Shown: positions 53,704 to 62,502 of the stretch, piece after piece
Numbering within the stretch: the first letter of the stretch is position 1
Layout: each line of letters opens with the position of its first letter
Assembly: GCF_003201865.1 (NCBI RefSeq)
Contig: NZ_QJJJ01000004.1
Location: 62,001-126,000 of the forward strand
Direction of reading: 5' to 3'
Length of the DNA stretch: 64,000 nt
Origin: Methylobacterium sp. B4
GTDB lineage: Bacteria; Pseudomonadota; Alphaproteobacteria; Rhizobiales; Beijerinckiaceae
The notes under the pieces: model-generated
Database searches by the model: none
What the model saw: only the letters and a program-made list of their open reading frames with translations
What the model was told of the DNA's origin: nothing
Position numbers and translations under genes: made by a program

Positions 53704-54084
53704 GCACGCGGAAGCGATGGCGGGAAGGTTCGATTCCTCCCCGTCGTCGTCTCAGGAACCTTTCCCGGGCTCGATCATGGCGAAACCAGCCCTGTCGAAG
53801 GAGGGCCGGGCCTCCGGGCTCCGCACGCGCGGAAGCGTCAGGAAGCGCGGCTCCGTTGCATTGCGCGCGTCCTTGGTCAGGCCGGCGAGAAGAACGGCGA
53901 GCCGCCCGGCTGTCCAAGTGCGGCGGGTTCACGCGCAGCCGATCATGACAGATCCCGGGATCGCGGGCCGGATGCCGCATTCACGGCGCGGGCGCGAGGG
54001 CTTTGCCAGGCAAGCTGGTCCGTTAAATCCAGGCGGACATCGCGCGGAGAGGGGCGGCTTTCGCAGCCCCCGGCCGAGACCGGC
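53704..54084. other. Intergenic region, no supported gene
   Basis: About 380 bases between the DUF5872-type gene and the convergent RMF-like gene. GC-rich with a few open frames on both strands, none with family features or ribosome-binding sites that I trust. Confidence 0.45.
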
Positions 54085-54255
54085 TCACTCCTCGTCGGGG
54101 CCGGCGGCGGAGACCTCGGGCTCGTCGGCCGTGTAGCCTTCGAGCCAGTCCAGGCTTTCCTGCGAGCCGGCCTCGTAGGGGTTGGCCGAATCGGGCTTGC
54201 CCATCGCCTTGGCGGACTTGCCCTCTTCGAAGATCGTGTACGACACCACCGCCAT
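54085..54255 (-). CDS. Small RMF-like protein
   Basis: Product of 56 residues, MAVVSYTIFEEGKSAKAMGK followed by PDSANPYEAGSQESLDWLEGY. The core GK..(S/D)ANPY..GS.E...W..GY is the pattern of the ribosome modulation factor family and its small relatives, which inactivate ribosomes or act in stress. Start ATG at 54255 with AAAAGGGTGA upstream. The C-terminus is acidic. A near-consensus EcfG-type site lies at 54317-54341. Confidence 0.7.
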   Translation of the reverse strand: MAVVSYTIFEEGKSAKAMGKPDSANPYEAGSQESLDWLEGYTADEPEVSAAGPDEE

Positions 54256-54316
54256 CGGATCACCCTTTTCTCGACCTGCGAACCGCGCATCCCGGCTCGG
54301 CAGAAGCGCCGTGACA

Positions 54317-54341
54317 AGCGTTGCGCGTGCGCCCGGGTTCC
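54317..54341 (-). promoter_or_regulatory. EcfG-type promoter candidate for the RMF-like gene
   Basis: On the minus strand GGAAC (54337-54341), 16 bases, then CGCT (54317-54320), one mismatch to CGTT. Same 25-base span as the site at 54687-54711. It lies 62 bases upstream of the RMF-like ATG and just downstream of the 66-residue gene. Confidence 0.45.
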
Positions 54342-54350
54342 GCTCCCGCC

Positions 54351-54551
54351 TCAGGGGGCGGCGTCCGGATCCCCGGCCGGCCTGGCCTCGGCGCGGTGGA
54401 GGCGGCTCAGCAGCACCAACAGCGGGCCGGGCAGCGGTGCTTCGAGGGCGGCCGCATCGAGGATGTCCGGCCGCGCCGTGCGGCGGCGGTCGGCGCGCGG
54501 CTCGCGCTTGACGATGATGGGTGAGCGGGGACGGGCGGGTCTGGGTGTCAT
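54351..54551 (-). CDS. Small hypothetical protein (66 residues)
   Basis: A short open frame from ATG 54551: a basic N-terminus (MTPRPARPRSPIIVKREPRA) then a helix LEAPLPGPLLVLLSRLHRAE. No family recognised. On sequence alone it would be doubtful, but a perfect GGAAC-N16-CGTT promoter lies 136 bases upstream in the correct orientation, which supports a stress-induced transcript here. Confidence 0.45.
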   Translation of the reverse strand: MTPRPARPRSPIIVKREPRADRRRTARPDILDAAALEAPLPGPLLVLLSRLHRAEARPAGDPDAAP

Positions 54552-54880
54552 GACGCGGCAGGTACTCGAAGCGCCTCGATGAGCGGGACGAACTAACCCT
54601 CGCAAGACACCCTTTCGCCGTTTGCCGTCCCAACGGCCGCGACGGCTCGGACGGGCGTCTGTGCGAGAAACACTTTGGCCGGTGAGAACGTCCCCTCTTC
54701 ACCCCGGTTCCATGAAATTCGTCCGGAAATTAAACATAATGCCGCAGGATTAGGCTTTAAAGTCCTTGCCTGTGCTTCCGGGATCACGGCTTTGGCCTGC
54801 CGGCTCGCAAAGCAGGAGGCGCGCCGGCATGCTGCGGTTATCCGTGGCCCTGCGGGCGGACGGATGGTAGAGGGCGGCTC
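54552..54880. other. Divergent region holding a stress promoter
   Basis: The 329 bases between the 66-residue gene and prmA. Apart from the minus-strand GGAAC-N16-CGTT site at 54687-54711 and an AT-richer patch near 54710-54765, which may hold the prmA promoter, I see nothing. Confidence 0.5.
54687..54711 (-). promoter_or_regulatory. Perfect EcfG-type (general stress) promoter
   Basis: On the minus strand GGAAC (54707-54711), 16 bases, CGTT (54687-54690): an exact match to the alphaproteobacterial general-stress consensus. It points toward the 66-residue and RMF-like genes. Confidence 0.7.
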
Positions 54881-55798
54881 ATGCTCGAAGGTCTGCCGCC
54901 GCATCGTCCCACGCACGTCCTGCGCCTGATCACGGACGAGCCCTCCGCTCGCGCCATGACCGAGCTTCTGGGCGAGATGTTCGACCCGATGGAGACGGCG
55001 GTGGCCGCCTTCGAGGTCGAGGAGACCGGGGCGTGGCGCCTCGAAGCCTATTTCTCGGAGGAGCCGGACGCGGAGATGATCCGCGACCTCATCCGCCCCC
55101 TGGTCGGCGACCAGGCCGACGAGGCCGCCTTCGAGACCATCGACCAGCAGGATTGGGTGCGCGCCTCGCTCGAAGGGCTGAAGCCGGTGCGGGCGGGCCG
55201 CTTCCTCGTGCATGGCGGCCACGACCGGCACCACGTGCGGCCCAACGACCTCGCCATCGAGATCGAGGCGGCGCTCGCCTTCGGCACCGGCCACCACGGC
55301 ACCACGCTGGGCTGCCTGCGGGCACTCGTGGCCGAGATGAAGCAGCGCCGCCCCGCGCGCGTCCTCGACGTCGGCACCGGCACGGGCATCCTAAGCTTTG
55401 CCGCCGCGCGCGCGCTGCGCATCCCGGTCGTGGCCGGCGACCTCGATCCGGAGGCCGTGACGACCGCGCGGGAGAACGCCCGCCTCAACGGCCTCGGGCC
55501 GCTCATGCGCCTCTACCACGCGCCCGGCGTGCGCCACGCCCTGGCGAACCGGCCGCGCGGCTTCGACGTGGTCTTCGCCAACATCCTGGCCCGCCCGCTC
55601 AAGCGGCTCGCGCCCTCGCTCACCGCCGTGGTGGCCGATCACGGTGTGCTGATCCTCTCCGGACTGATCGAGCGCGACGTGCCCGGCGTGCTCTCGACCT
55701 ACCGCCACCGCGGCTTCCATCTCGCCCGCTCCGGCGTGATCGAGGGCTGGGCGACCCTGGTGCTGCGCCGGGGCGGATCCGCACCGCGCCCGCGCTGA
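54881..55798 (+). CDS. prmA: Ribosomal protein L11 methyltransferase
   Basis: Product of 305 residues. The SAM-binding domain is clear: AFGTGHHGTTLGCLRAL, RVLDVGTGTGILSFAAARAL, VVAGDLDPEAVTTARENARL and VVFANILARPL, matching PrmA. The substrate-recognition N-terminus is shorter and diverged, as is usual in Alphaproteobacteria. Start ATG at 54881. It precedes pepP by 42 bases. Confidence 0.92.
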   Translation: MLEGLPPHRPTHVLRLITDEPSARAMTELLGEMFDPMETAVAAFEVEETGAWRLEAYFSEEPDAEMIRDLIRPLVGDQADEAAFETIDQQDWVRASLEGLKPVRAGRFLVHGGHDRHHVRPNDLAIEIEAALAFGTGHHGTTLGCLRALVAEMKQRRPARVLDVGTGTGILSFAAARALRIPVVAGDLDPEAVTTARENARLNGLGPLMRLYHAPGVRHALANRPRGFDVVFANILARPLKRLAPSLTAVVADHGVLILSGLIERDVPGVLSTYRHRGFHLARSGVIEGWATLVLRRGGSAPRPR

Positions 55799-55840
55799 AC
55801 GAGGGTGACGCGGGCGGGCGCGAGGCGGTACGCTTCCGCC

Positions 55841-57694
55841 ATGACCAACGACCCGCGCCGAAGCTCTCGCCCCCGCTTTCAGACCTTCGACGATCCGAGC
55901 CACGCCAAGGGGGCCGAGCGGATCGAGGCCCTGCGCGCGGCCCTGCGCGAAATCGGCGCCGACGGCTTCGTGGTGCCCCGGGCCGACGAGCACCAATCCG
56001 AATACGTGCCCGCCAACGCCGAGCGCCTCGCCTGGCTGACGGGCTTCACCGGCTCGGCCGGTCTGGCCGTGGTGCTCGCCGACGCGGCCGCCCTGTTCGT
56101 GGACGGGCGCTACACCCTGCAGGCGCCCGAGCAGGTCGATACCGGCACGATCACCGTGGTGCCGCTGGCCGAGACGACGCCGGAAGCCTGGCTCGGCACC
56201 CATCTCAAGGCCGGGCAGGTTCTGGCCTACGACCCCTGGCTCCACACCGTCGACGGCGTCGCCCGGCTGGAGCGGGCCGCGGCCAAGGCCGGAGCCTCCC
56301 TGCGCCCGGTCGAGGCGAACCTCGTGGACGCGGTCTGGGCCGGGCGCCCCAAGCCTCCGGCCGGCCGGGTCGCGGCCCAGCCGGACGCGCTGGCGGGCGA
56401 GAGCCGCGAGGCCAAGCTCGACCGCATCCGCGCCGCGCTGGCCGAGGGCGAGCTCGACGCGCTGGTGATCTCCGATCCGCACAACCTCGCCTGGGCCTTC
56501 AACCTGCGCGGGGCCGACGTCGCGCACACGCCCCTGGCCCTCGGCTACGCCGTCCTGCCCCGCGAGGGCCGGGCCGCCCTCTATCTCACCTCGCCCGAGA
56601 TCGACGCGGATCTGCGCGCCGCCCTCGAGCCGCTGGCCGACCTTCGTCCCCGCGCCGCCTTCGCCGAGGCTGTCGCGCAGGCCAGCGCGGGCGCGGCGCG
56701 GGTTCGCCTGGACGCGGCGACGGGCGCGGCGGCGCTCAAGGGGCTCGTCGAGGCGGCCGGCGGCGTGGCCGATACCGGCCCCGACCCGGTCACCGCGATG
56801 AAGGCGGTGAAGAACGCCGCCGAGATCGCCGGCTCCCGCGCCGCCCATCGCCGCGACGGGCTGGCCGTGACGCGCTTCCTCGCTTGGCTCGACCGGGCGG
56901 CGGAAGACGGCGTGAGCGAGATCCGGGCGGTCGAGGCCCTGGAGGATTTCCGGGCCGAGGGCGGCGAATTGCGGGACGTCTCGTTCCCGACCATCTCCGG
57001 CTCCGGGCCCAACGGGGCGATCGTGCATTACCGCGTCACCCGCGCCACCGACCGCACCGCGCGGCCCGGCGAGCTCTTCCTGATCGATTCCGGCGCGCAA
57101 TACGCCGACGGCACCACCGACATCACCCGCACGGTCGCCATCGGCACGCCCACGGACGGGATGCGCGAGCGCTTCACCCGCGTGCTGAAGGGGCAAATCG
57201 CCATCGCCCGCGCCGTCTTCCCCGAGGGCACCACGGGCGCGCAGATCGATGCCTTCGCCCGGGCGAGCCTGTGGGAGGCAGGGCTCGATTACGATCACGG
57301 CACCGGCCACGGCGTCGGCGCCTTCCTCTCGGTGCACGAGGGGCCGCAGCGCATCGCCAAGACCGGCACGGTGGCCCTGAAGCCCGGCATGATCCTCTCG
57401 AATGAGCCGGGCTATTACCGTGCGGGCGCCTACGGCATCCGCATCGAGAACCTGATCCTGGTCGAGGAGCGGACGGTTCCGGGGGCCGAGCGGCCGATGC
57501 TCGGCTTCGAGACGCTGACGCTGGCCCCCATCGACCGCCGCCTGATCGATGCGACGCTGCTCGGCGCCGCCGACGCGTCCTGGCTCGACGCCTACCATGC
57601 CCGCCTGCGCCGGAGCCTCACGCCCGATCTCGACGGGGCGACGCGCGACTGGCTGGAGGCGGCGACCCGGCCGCTCGGCGAGGCAAGCGCGTGA
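55841..57694 (+). CDS. pepP: Xaa-Pro aminopeptidase (aminopeptidase P)
   Basis: Removes N-terminal residues preceding proline. Product of 617 residues in the three-domain form: two creatinase-like N-domains (WLTGFTGSAGLAVVL; SDPHNLAWAFNLRGADV) and the metallopeptidase domain. Dinuclear metal ligands are in LIDSGAQYADGTTDITRTV (two Asp), GTGHGVGAFLSVHEGP (His) and ILSNEPGYY and GIRIENLILV (two Glu). Start ATG at 55841. Its stop overlaps the phosphatase start by four bases. Confidence 0.94.
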   Translation: MTNDPRRSSRPRFQTFDDPSHAKGAERIEALRAALREIGADGFVVPRADEHQSEYVPANAERLAWLTGFTGSAGLAVVLADAAALFVDGRYTLQAPEQVDTGTITVVPLAETTPEAWLGTHLKAGQVLAYDPWLHTVDGVARLERAAAKAGASLRPVEANLVDAVWAGRPKPPAGRVAAQPDALAGESREAKLDRIRAALAEGELDALVISDPHNLAWAFNLRGADVAHTPLALGYAVLPREGRAALYLTSPEIDADLRAALEPLADLRPRAAFAEAVAQASAGAARVRLDAATGAAALKGLVEAAGGVADTGPDPVTAMKAVKNAAEIAGSRAAHRRDGLAVTRFLAWLDRAAEDGVSEIRAVEALEDFRAEGGELRDVSFPTISGSGPNGAIVHYRVTRATDRTARPGELFLIDSGAQYADGTTDITRTVAIGTPTDGMRERFTRVLKGQIAIARAVFPEGTTGAQIDAFARASLWEAGLDYDHGTGHGVGAFLSVHEGPQRIAKTGTVALKPGMILSNEPGYYRAGAYGIRIENLILVEERTVPGAERPMLGFETLTLAPIDRRLIDATLLGAADASWLDAYHARLRRSLTPDLDGATRDWLEAATRPLGEASA

Positions 57695-58170
57695 GCGGGC
57701 GGCCGAACCCCTCCGTCCTGTTCGTGTGTCTGGGCAACATCTGTCGCTCGCCCCTGGCCGAGGCGGCCTTCCGGCTCGAAGCCGGGCGGGCCGGGCTCGC
57801 GATGAGCGTCGATTCCGCCGGCACCGGCGACTGGCACGTGGGTGAGCCGCCCGACTCCCGCGCCATCGCGGTGGCGCGGGCCAAGGGCGTCGACATCTCC
57901 GGCTACCGCGGGCGGCAGGTGACGGCAGCCGATTTCGACCGCTTCGACCACGTGGTCGCCCTCGATCACGCCAATCTCGCCCGGCTGCGCGCCCTGCGCC
58001 CGGCCGACTCGCGGGCGGCCTTGAGCCTGCTCCTCGACCACGTGCCGGGCCGGGCGGGCGAGCCCGTGGCCGATCCCTATTACGGTGCGGACGAGGGCTT
58101 CGAGACGACCTGGGCCGACGTGACCGAGGGCGCGCGGGCGCTGGTCCGGCGCATCGCGGGGACGGGATGA
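57691..58170 (+). CDS. Low-molecular-weight protein tyrosine phosphatase-like protein
   Basis: Product of 159 residues. The P-loop is VLFVCLGNICRSPLAEA (Cys-x4-5-Arg-Ser) and the general acid Asp is in VADPYYGADEGFE. Start GTG at 57691 overlaps the pepP stop (GTGA), and its own stop overlaps the kinase start (ATGA), so the three genes are coupled. Next to a fructosamine-kinase homologue, such phosphatases are known to dephosphorylate protein-bound sugar phosphates such as ribulosamine-5-phosphates, so a protein-repair role is plausible here instead of tyrosine signalling. Confidence 0.92.
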   Translation: MSGRPNPSVLFVCLGNICRSPLAEAAFRLEAGRAGLAMSVDSAGTGDWHVGEPPDSRAIAVARAKGVDISGYRGRQVTAADFDRFDHVVALDHANLARLRALRPADSRAALSLLLDHVPGRAGEPVADPYYGADEGFETTWADVTEGARALVRRIAGTG

Positions 58171-58973
58171 GCGACCTCGCGCGCCGTGCCGCGGATCTCC
58201 TCGGCGGCCGGCTCGCCGAGGCACGGTCGATGGCGGGCGGAAGTCTCTCGCGCTGCGCGGCCCTGCGCCTGGAGGACGGGCGCGAGGCGGTGGCCAAAAC
58301 GGGCCCCGCGCCGCGGACCGAGGCGCGCATGCTGGAGGCCATCGCGGCGGCCGGCGTGCCGGCCCCGTCCGTCCTCGCGGTCGATGACGCGATCCTCGTG
58401 CTCGAGCGCCTGCCCGATGCGGGGGCCGGACCCGGCGCCCAGGCCGATCTCGGCCGCGTCGCGGCGCGCCTGCACGCCGCCTCCGGCCCGCGCTACGGCT
58501 GGTCGGAGACTTACGCCTTCGGTCCCGTCGTCATCGAGAACGCCTGGAGCGACGACTGGCCGGGCTTCTGGGGCGGGCGGCGCCTGCTCTGCCATGCCGG
58601 CCACCTGCCCGCGCCCCTGGCCCGGCGGGTAGAAGCGCTCGCGCGCGATCTGCCGAACCGCCTGCCCCGGCATCCGCGCCCGGCCCTCCTCCACGGCGAC
58701 CTGTGGGGCGGAAACGTCCTCTTCGCGGGCGGGCGCGTCGTCGGGCTGATCGACCCGGCCTGCTATCATGGCCACGCGGAGATCGATCTGGCGATGCTCT
58801 CGCTGTTCGGCCATCCGGGGCCGGCCTTCCGCGAGGCCTACGGCCCGGCGGAGCCCGGCGAGGCGGAGCGCGCGCCGATCTACAAGCTCTGGCCGGCGCT
58901 GGTGCATCTTCGGCTGTTCGGCGCCGGCTACCGCGGCATGGTCGAGGGGCTGCTGCAGGCGGCCGGCGTCTGA
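58167..58973 (+). CDS. Fructosamine/ketosamine kinase family protein
   Basis: Product of 268 residues of the fructosamine-3-kinase family: GGSLSRCAALRLEDGREAVA near the N-terminus, catalytic loop LLHGDLWGGNVLF, metal-binding DPACYHGHAEIDLAML and GWSETYAFGPVV. These enzymes phosphorylate sugars bound to protein amines so that they fall off. It overlaps the phosphatase gene by four bases, suggesting a protein deglycation pair. ATG at 58167. Confidence 0.9.
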   Translation: MSDLARRAADLLGGRLAEARSMAGGSLSRCAALRLEDGREAVAKTGPAPRTEARMLEAIAAAGVPAPSVLAVDDAILVLERLPDAGAGPGAQADLGRVAARLHAASGPRYGWSETYAFGPVVIENAWSDDWPGFWGGRRLLCHAGHLPAPLARRVEALARDLPNRLPRHPRPALLHGDLWGGNVLFAGGRVVGLIDPACYHGHAEIDLAMLSLFGHPGPAFREAYGPAEPGEAERAPIYKLWPALVHLRLFGAGYRGMVEGLLQAAGV

Positions 58974-59094
58974 CACCGTTTCCGGCCGATCGCCCCGGAT
59001 CGTCATGGCGCGGCGGAGCCGAAGCCATCCAGCGCTCCGAATGATCCGGAGAAGCCCCGCCCCTGGATCGCTTCGCTCAGGCTCGCGATGACGG
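58974..59094. repeat. REP-like palindromic element (copy B)
   Basis: Inner arms: 59001-59033 (cgtcatggcgcggcggagcc and following) and 59061-59093 (cctggatcgcttcgctcagg and following). They pair over most of their length. The outer arm acaccgtttccgg lies at 58974-58986. Same family as 8299-8470. It fills the gap between the kinase and NTF2-like genes. Confidence 0.75.
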
Positions 59095-59132
59095 CCCGAG
59101 GTGAAAGCCGAGATCCTCGAACCGAAGTCCCA

Positions 59133-59516
59133 TCAGAACATCCCGTTCGCGTTGGCGGAGTGTTCGGGCAGGATCTGCAGCACGTCCCAGTGCTCGACGA
59201 TGCGGCCGTCGTCGTCGAGGCGGAAGATGTCGATGGCGGCGTAGTCGTGGTCGCCCGGCCAGTGCTGGAGACAGTGCAGCACGACGAGATCGCCCTCGGC
59301 GACGGCGCGCTTCACCTCGACGCGCTTGCCCGGCCATTCGCGCGCCATGCGCTCGAAATAGGCGATGAAGCCGTCCTTGCCGCTGGCCACGTGCGGGTTG
59401 TGCTGGATGTAGTCCGCGCCGGCGTAGCGCTCGATGGCCTCGCGCGGCCGGCCATCGTTGAACATCAGTTCGTAGAAGGCGATGACGGTCGCCTTGTTGC
59501 GCGCGAGGTCGCTCAT
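59133..59516 (-). CDS. SnoaL/NTF2-like protein
   Basis: Product of 127 residues with the NTF2-like cone fold: [80 protein letters not shown] and [12 protein letters not shown]. SnoaL-like proteins bind or isomerise small organics; the substrate is unknown. ATG at 59516. Confidence 0.9.
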   Translation of the reverse strand: MSDLARNKATVIAFYELMFNDGRPREAIERYAGADYIQHNPHVASGKDGFIAYFERMAREWPGKRVEVKRAVAEGDLVVLHCLQHWPGDHDYAAIDIFRLDDDGRIVEHWDVLQILPEHSANANGMF

Positions 59517-59603
59517 GCTGTCGCTCCGGGTGGCCGGAGGGGGCCGGCTCCCCGCGTCGCCCGGCCCGGACGCGCCGTGCCGATCGCCTCGAGGCGCGCG
59601 ACC

Positions 59604-61718
59604 CTACTCCGCCGGGGCGGGAGCCTCCAGCGCGCGCGGCTCGAAGCGGCCATCCTGCGTCGGCTTCATCTCGACGCGCCGGTCGTGGTGCTTGTGCAGG
59701 GTCGAGCGGTGGCCGATCGAGACGATGGTCGTGCCGGGCAGCGTCTCGCGCAGCATCCGGTAGATCTCGGCCTCGGTCTCCTCGTCGAGCGCGGCGGTCG
59801 ATTCGTCGAGGAACAGCCAGTCGGGCTTGGCCAGGATCGCCCGGGCGATGGCGAGGCGCTGCTGCTCGCCGCCGGAGAGGCGCCGGTCCCAGTTGTCGAT
59901 CTCGTCGAGCCGGTCGGCGAGCTGCGGAAGCCGGGCGGCCTCCAGCGCCGCGCGTATGGCCTCGTCGGAGAACTGGTCGATGGTGTGCGGGTAGGCGACG
60001 GCGCCGCGCAGGGAGCCCAGCGGGATGTAGGGCCGCTGCGGCAGCACGAGCGCCGATTGCCCGGCCGGGACGTGGACCCGGCCCTTGCCGAAGGGCCAGA
60101 TGCCGGCGATCGCGCGGAACAGGGTCGATTTGCCCGAGCCGGAGGGGCCGCTGACCAGGGTCGCGCTGCCCTTCGGCAGGCTGAGCGTGTCCGCCCGCAC
60201 GATCTCGCGGCCGTCGGGCAGGGCGAGGGTAAGGTCGCGGGCGGTCACGGCGCTCGCGGTGTCATTGTCCTGGGCGAGCCCGTAACCGGCACTCGCCAGG
60301 GCCTCGGCCTTCGTCATCGCCCGCTTGAACGAGCCCAGACGAATGGTGTTCGCCTTGTAGGCCGCGAGGATGGTGTAGGAGTTGATGAAGAAGTTCAGCG
60401 AGTTCTGGACGTTGCTGAAGGCGTTGGAGGTCTGCTGCAGGGCGCCCAGGGTGATCTTCTTGGCGAAGAACGACGGCGCGGCGATGATGAGCGGGAAGAC
60501 CGCGCTCGCCTGCCGGTAGCTGAAGGTGAAGGCGATCAGCTTGATGCGCCGGAAGATGATGCCGACGTAGTTGTCGACGATGGCGTGGAACAGGGTGTTG
60601 AGCCGCGAGGTCTCGGCCCGCTCGCCCCGCAGCAGGGCGATCTGCTCCGAGTAGATGCGGTTGCGCGCCAGCGCGAAGCGGAAATCCGCCTCGACCTGCT
60701 CCTGCCGGTAGTCGAGGCCGATGAGCGGCTTGCCGATCAGGTGGGTCAGCCAGGTGCCGACCACCGCGTAGGCGATGACCAGCCAGACCAGGAAGCCCGG
60801 GATCACCGCGTCCGTGAAGGGCAGCACGAAGTCGCGCGAGAGCGTCCACAGGATGACCATGAACGAGACGAGCTGCGCGGCCTGCGAGAGCAGGCGGGTC
60901 GAGAGCGTCGTGGTCTGGGCGATGAAGCTGTTGACGTCCGACTGGATACGCTGGTCCGGGTTGTCGGCGTCCTCGTCGGTGAAGGGAATGCGGTAATGCG
61001 TGCCGTCCCCGAGCCAGCGCTGATAGAGGCTCTGGGTGAGCCAAGTGCGCCAGCGCAGCTGCAGGGCGGAGTCGACGTAGAGGTCGAACATGCCGAGCAC
61101 GACGTTGAGGGTCGCGAGCGGAATGAAGACCCACAGCACCTGATTCCAGAAGGCGGGCGCGTCGAGGGCCTGCAGGGAATTGTACATGTCGCGGTAGAAG
61201 AAGTTGAACCCGAGGGTCAGCGCGACATCGGCGAAGTTCACGAAGATCGAGAGCGCCACGAGATTGCGGCCGATTCGCCCCTCGGTGGTGCCGAACCAGC
61301 GGAACATGCCGACCTCGCGGCTCGGCGCGTCGCGGTTCGCGAAGTAGGGGTCGGCGATGAGGGTGATGTCCCGGATCGGCTTCCAGTGCGAGACGGCGAG
61401 CACGATGGCCCCGAAGACGACGGCGCCCGTCGCGGCGAAGTCCGGCGGGAGCAGGGCCGCGACGAAGCCCGGCAGGGCTCCGGCATTGGCCAGCGTCTTG
61501 GACACGGCCAGCAGCAGGTAGCCGGCGCCGTAGACCGAGACGAAAATCTTGAGATAGGCCGAGAGGTTGTTCGAGGCGAGCAGGATGCCCGCCATGGCGA
61601 AGCCCGCCAGCGAGACGTAGAGCGGGGGCGAGGGAAGCCCCGGCGCGGCGAGCAGCAGGAGGGCGACGAGCGCCGTGAGCACGGCCTGGATGCCGAGCCC
61701 GCTCTTCAGTGCGGCCAC
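59604..61718 (-). CDS. SbmA/BacA-like ABC transporter (permease-ATPase)
   Basis: Product of 704 residues. The permease half resembles the SbmA/BacA and YddA type (FFYRDMYNSLQALDAPAFWN, VLWVFIPLATLNVVLG, LQLRWRTWLTQSLYQRWLG, NPDQRIQSDVNSFI). The ATPase half begins near residue 490: Walker A VSGPSGSGKSTLFRAIA, signature RRLSGGEQQRLAIARAI, Walker B DWLFLDESTAALDEE. Family members import peptides or affect envelope lipids; BacA-type proteins help Rhizobiales tolerate host peptides. The GTG at 61718 has a strong GAAGGAG site. Confidence 0.9.
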   Translation of the reverse strand: MAALKSGLGIQAVLTALVALLLLAAPGLPSPPLYVSLAGFAMAGILLASNNLSAYLKIFVSVYGAGYLLLAVSKTLANAGALPGFVAALLPPDFAATGAVVFGAIVLAVSHWKPIRDITLIADPYFANRDAPSREVGMFRWFGTTEGRIGRNLVALSIFVNFADVALTLGFNFFYRDMYNSLQALDAPAFWNQVLWVFIPLATLNVVLGMFDLYVDSALQLRWRTWLTQSLYQRWLGDGTHYRIPFTDEDADNPDQRIQSDVNSFIAQTTTLSTRLLSQAAQLVSFMVILWTLSRDFVLPFTDAVIPGFLVWLVIAYAVVGTWLTHLIGKPLIGLDYRQEQVEADFRFALARNRIYSEQIALLRGERAETSRLNTLFHAIVDNYVGIIFRRIKLIAFTFSYRQASAVFPLIIAAPSFFAKKITLGALQQTSNAFSNVQNSLNFFINSYTILAAYKANTIRLGSFKRAMTKAEALASAGYGLAQDNDTASAVTARDLTLALPDGREIVRADTLSLPKGSATLVSGPSGSGKSTLFRAIAGIWPFGKGRVHVPAGQSALVLPQRPYIPLGSLRGAVAYPHTIDQFSDEAIRAALEAARLPQLADRLDEIDNWDRRLSGGEQQRLAIARAILAKPDWLFLDESTAALDEETEAEIYRMLRETLPGTTIVSIGHRSTLHKHHDRRVEMKPTQDGRFEPRALEAPAPAE

Positions 61719-61977
61719 GCAGGTACTCCTTCTCGCTGTGCCGGTCCGCGTCCACCCGGGTCGGGTGACGGGGCCGGCCCACGGGGTCGGTCGCCGAACG
61801 CAGCGCCCGGCACGGCGCCCGTGGCCAGCCGTCATGGCGAGAACGTGGCGTCGCGCCGCTCCTGTCACGTGAAATTTCGGTCATGTCGAGGGCCGGACCG
61901 GTCCGCCGCCAGCGCCCTGGGAGCTGAGGTGCGACACCGTGGACCCGTCTCCTGGCGCGGCGCGGACGCGCCCGCTC

Positions 61978-62295
61978 TCAATTCGGGTCCCAGTTCCAGT
62001 CGCCGTAATCCGGCTCGCGGCAGCGGTAACCGATCGGGCATTGCGGGTTGTCGCGCGTGGGCACGAAGCGGAGTTCGGCGATCTCGGTGAGTTCGCAGAA
62101 GCTGCGGTCGCGCACGAAGCGTTCCGGGGGGCGCCCGCCCAGACTGAGCACGACGTCGCCCTGCTCCTTCACCGTGGCCATCGCCTCCGCGCAGATCACG
62201 CGCGTCGCGGGGGGCCGCGTCTGGGCATGGGCCGGGGGCAGCGCCAGGAAGGGCGCCAGCGCCGAGCCGAGGACGGCGAGGGTGACAGGTTTCAT
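61978..62295 (-). CDS. Small secreted Cys-containing protein
   Basis: Product of 105 residues: a Sec signal peptide (VLGSALAPFLALPPAHAQ), then a mature part with four cysteines (VICAEAM, SFCELTE, PQCPIGYRC) that could form two disulfides in the periplasm, and an acidic Trp-containing end (YGDWNWDPN). No family recognised. Start is the second ATG of MMKPV. Confidence 0.7.
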   Translation of the reverse strand: MKPVTLAVLGSALAPFLALPPAHAQTRPPATRVICAEAMATVKEQGDVVLSLGGRPPERFVRDRSFCELTEIAELRFVPTRDNPQCPIGYRCREPDYGDWNWDPN

Positions 62296-62502
62296 CACGC
62301 AGGGACTGTCGACGGCCAGCGGGGACCGCCAAGCTTGACCATGGCAGGTTCTGCCAGCGGCGGGAAGAGCTTGCCGCGCTCCTCGCCGTGCCTCTGCCGC
62401 AATCCCGGCGTCTACCCTCAGGAACCGGGCCGCGGAGGGCTTCCGGTCGGCGCCCTGCCCCGCCAGAGTCGGTGCGCCTCTCGCCTGGGAGGCAAGCGAG
62501 CC

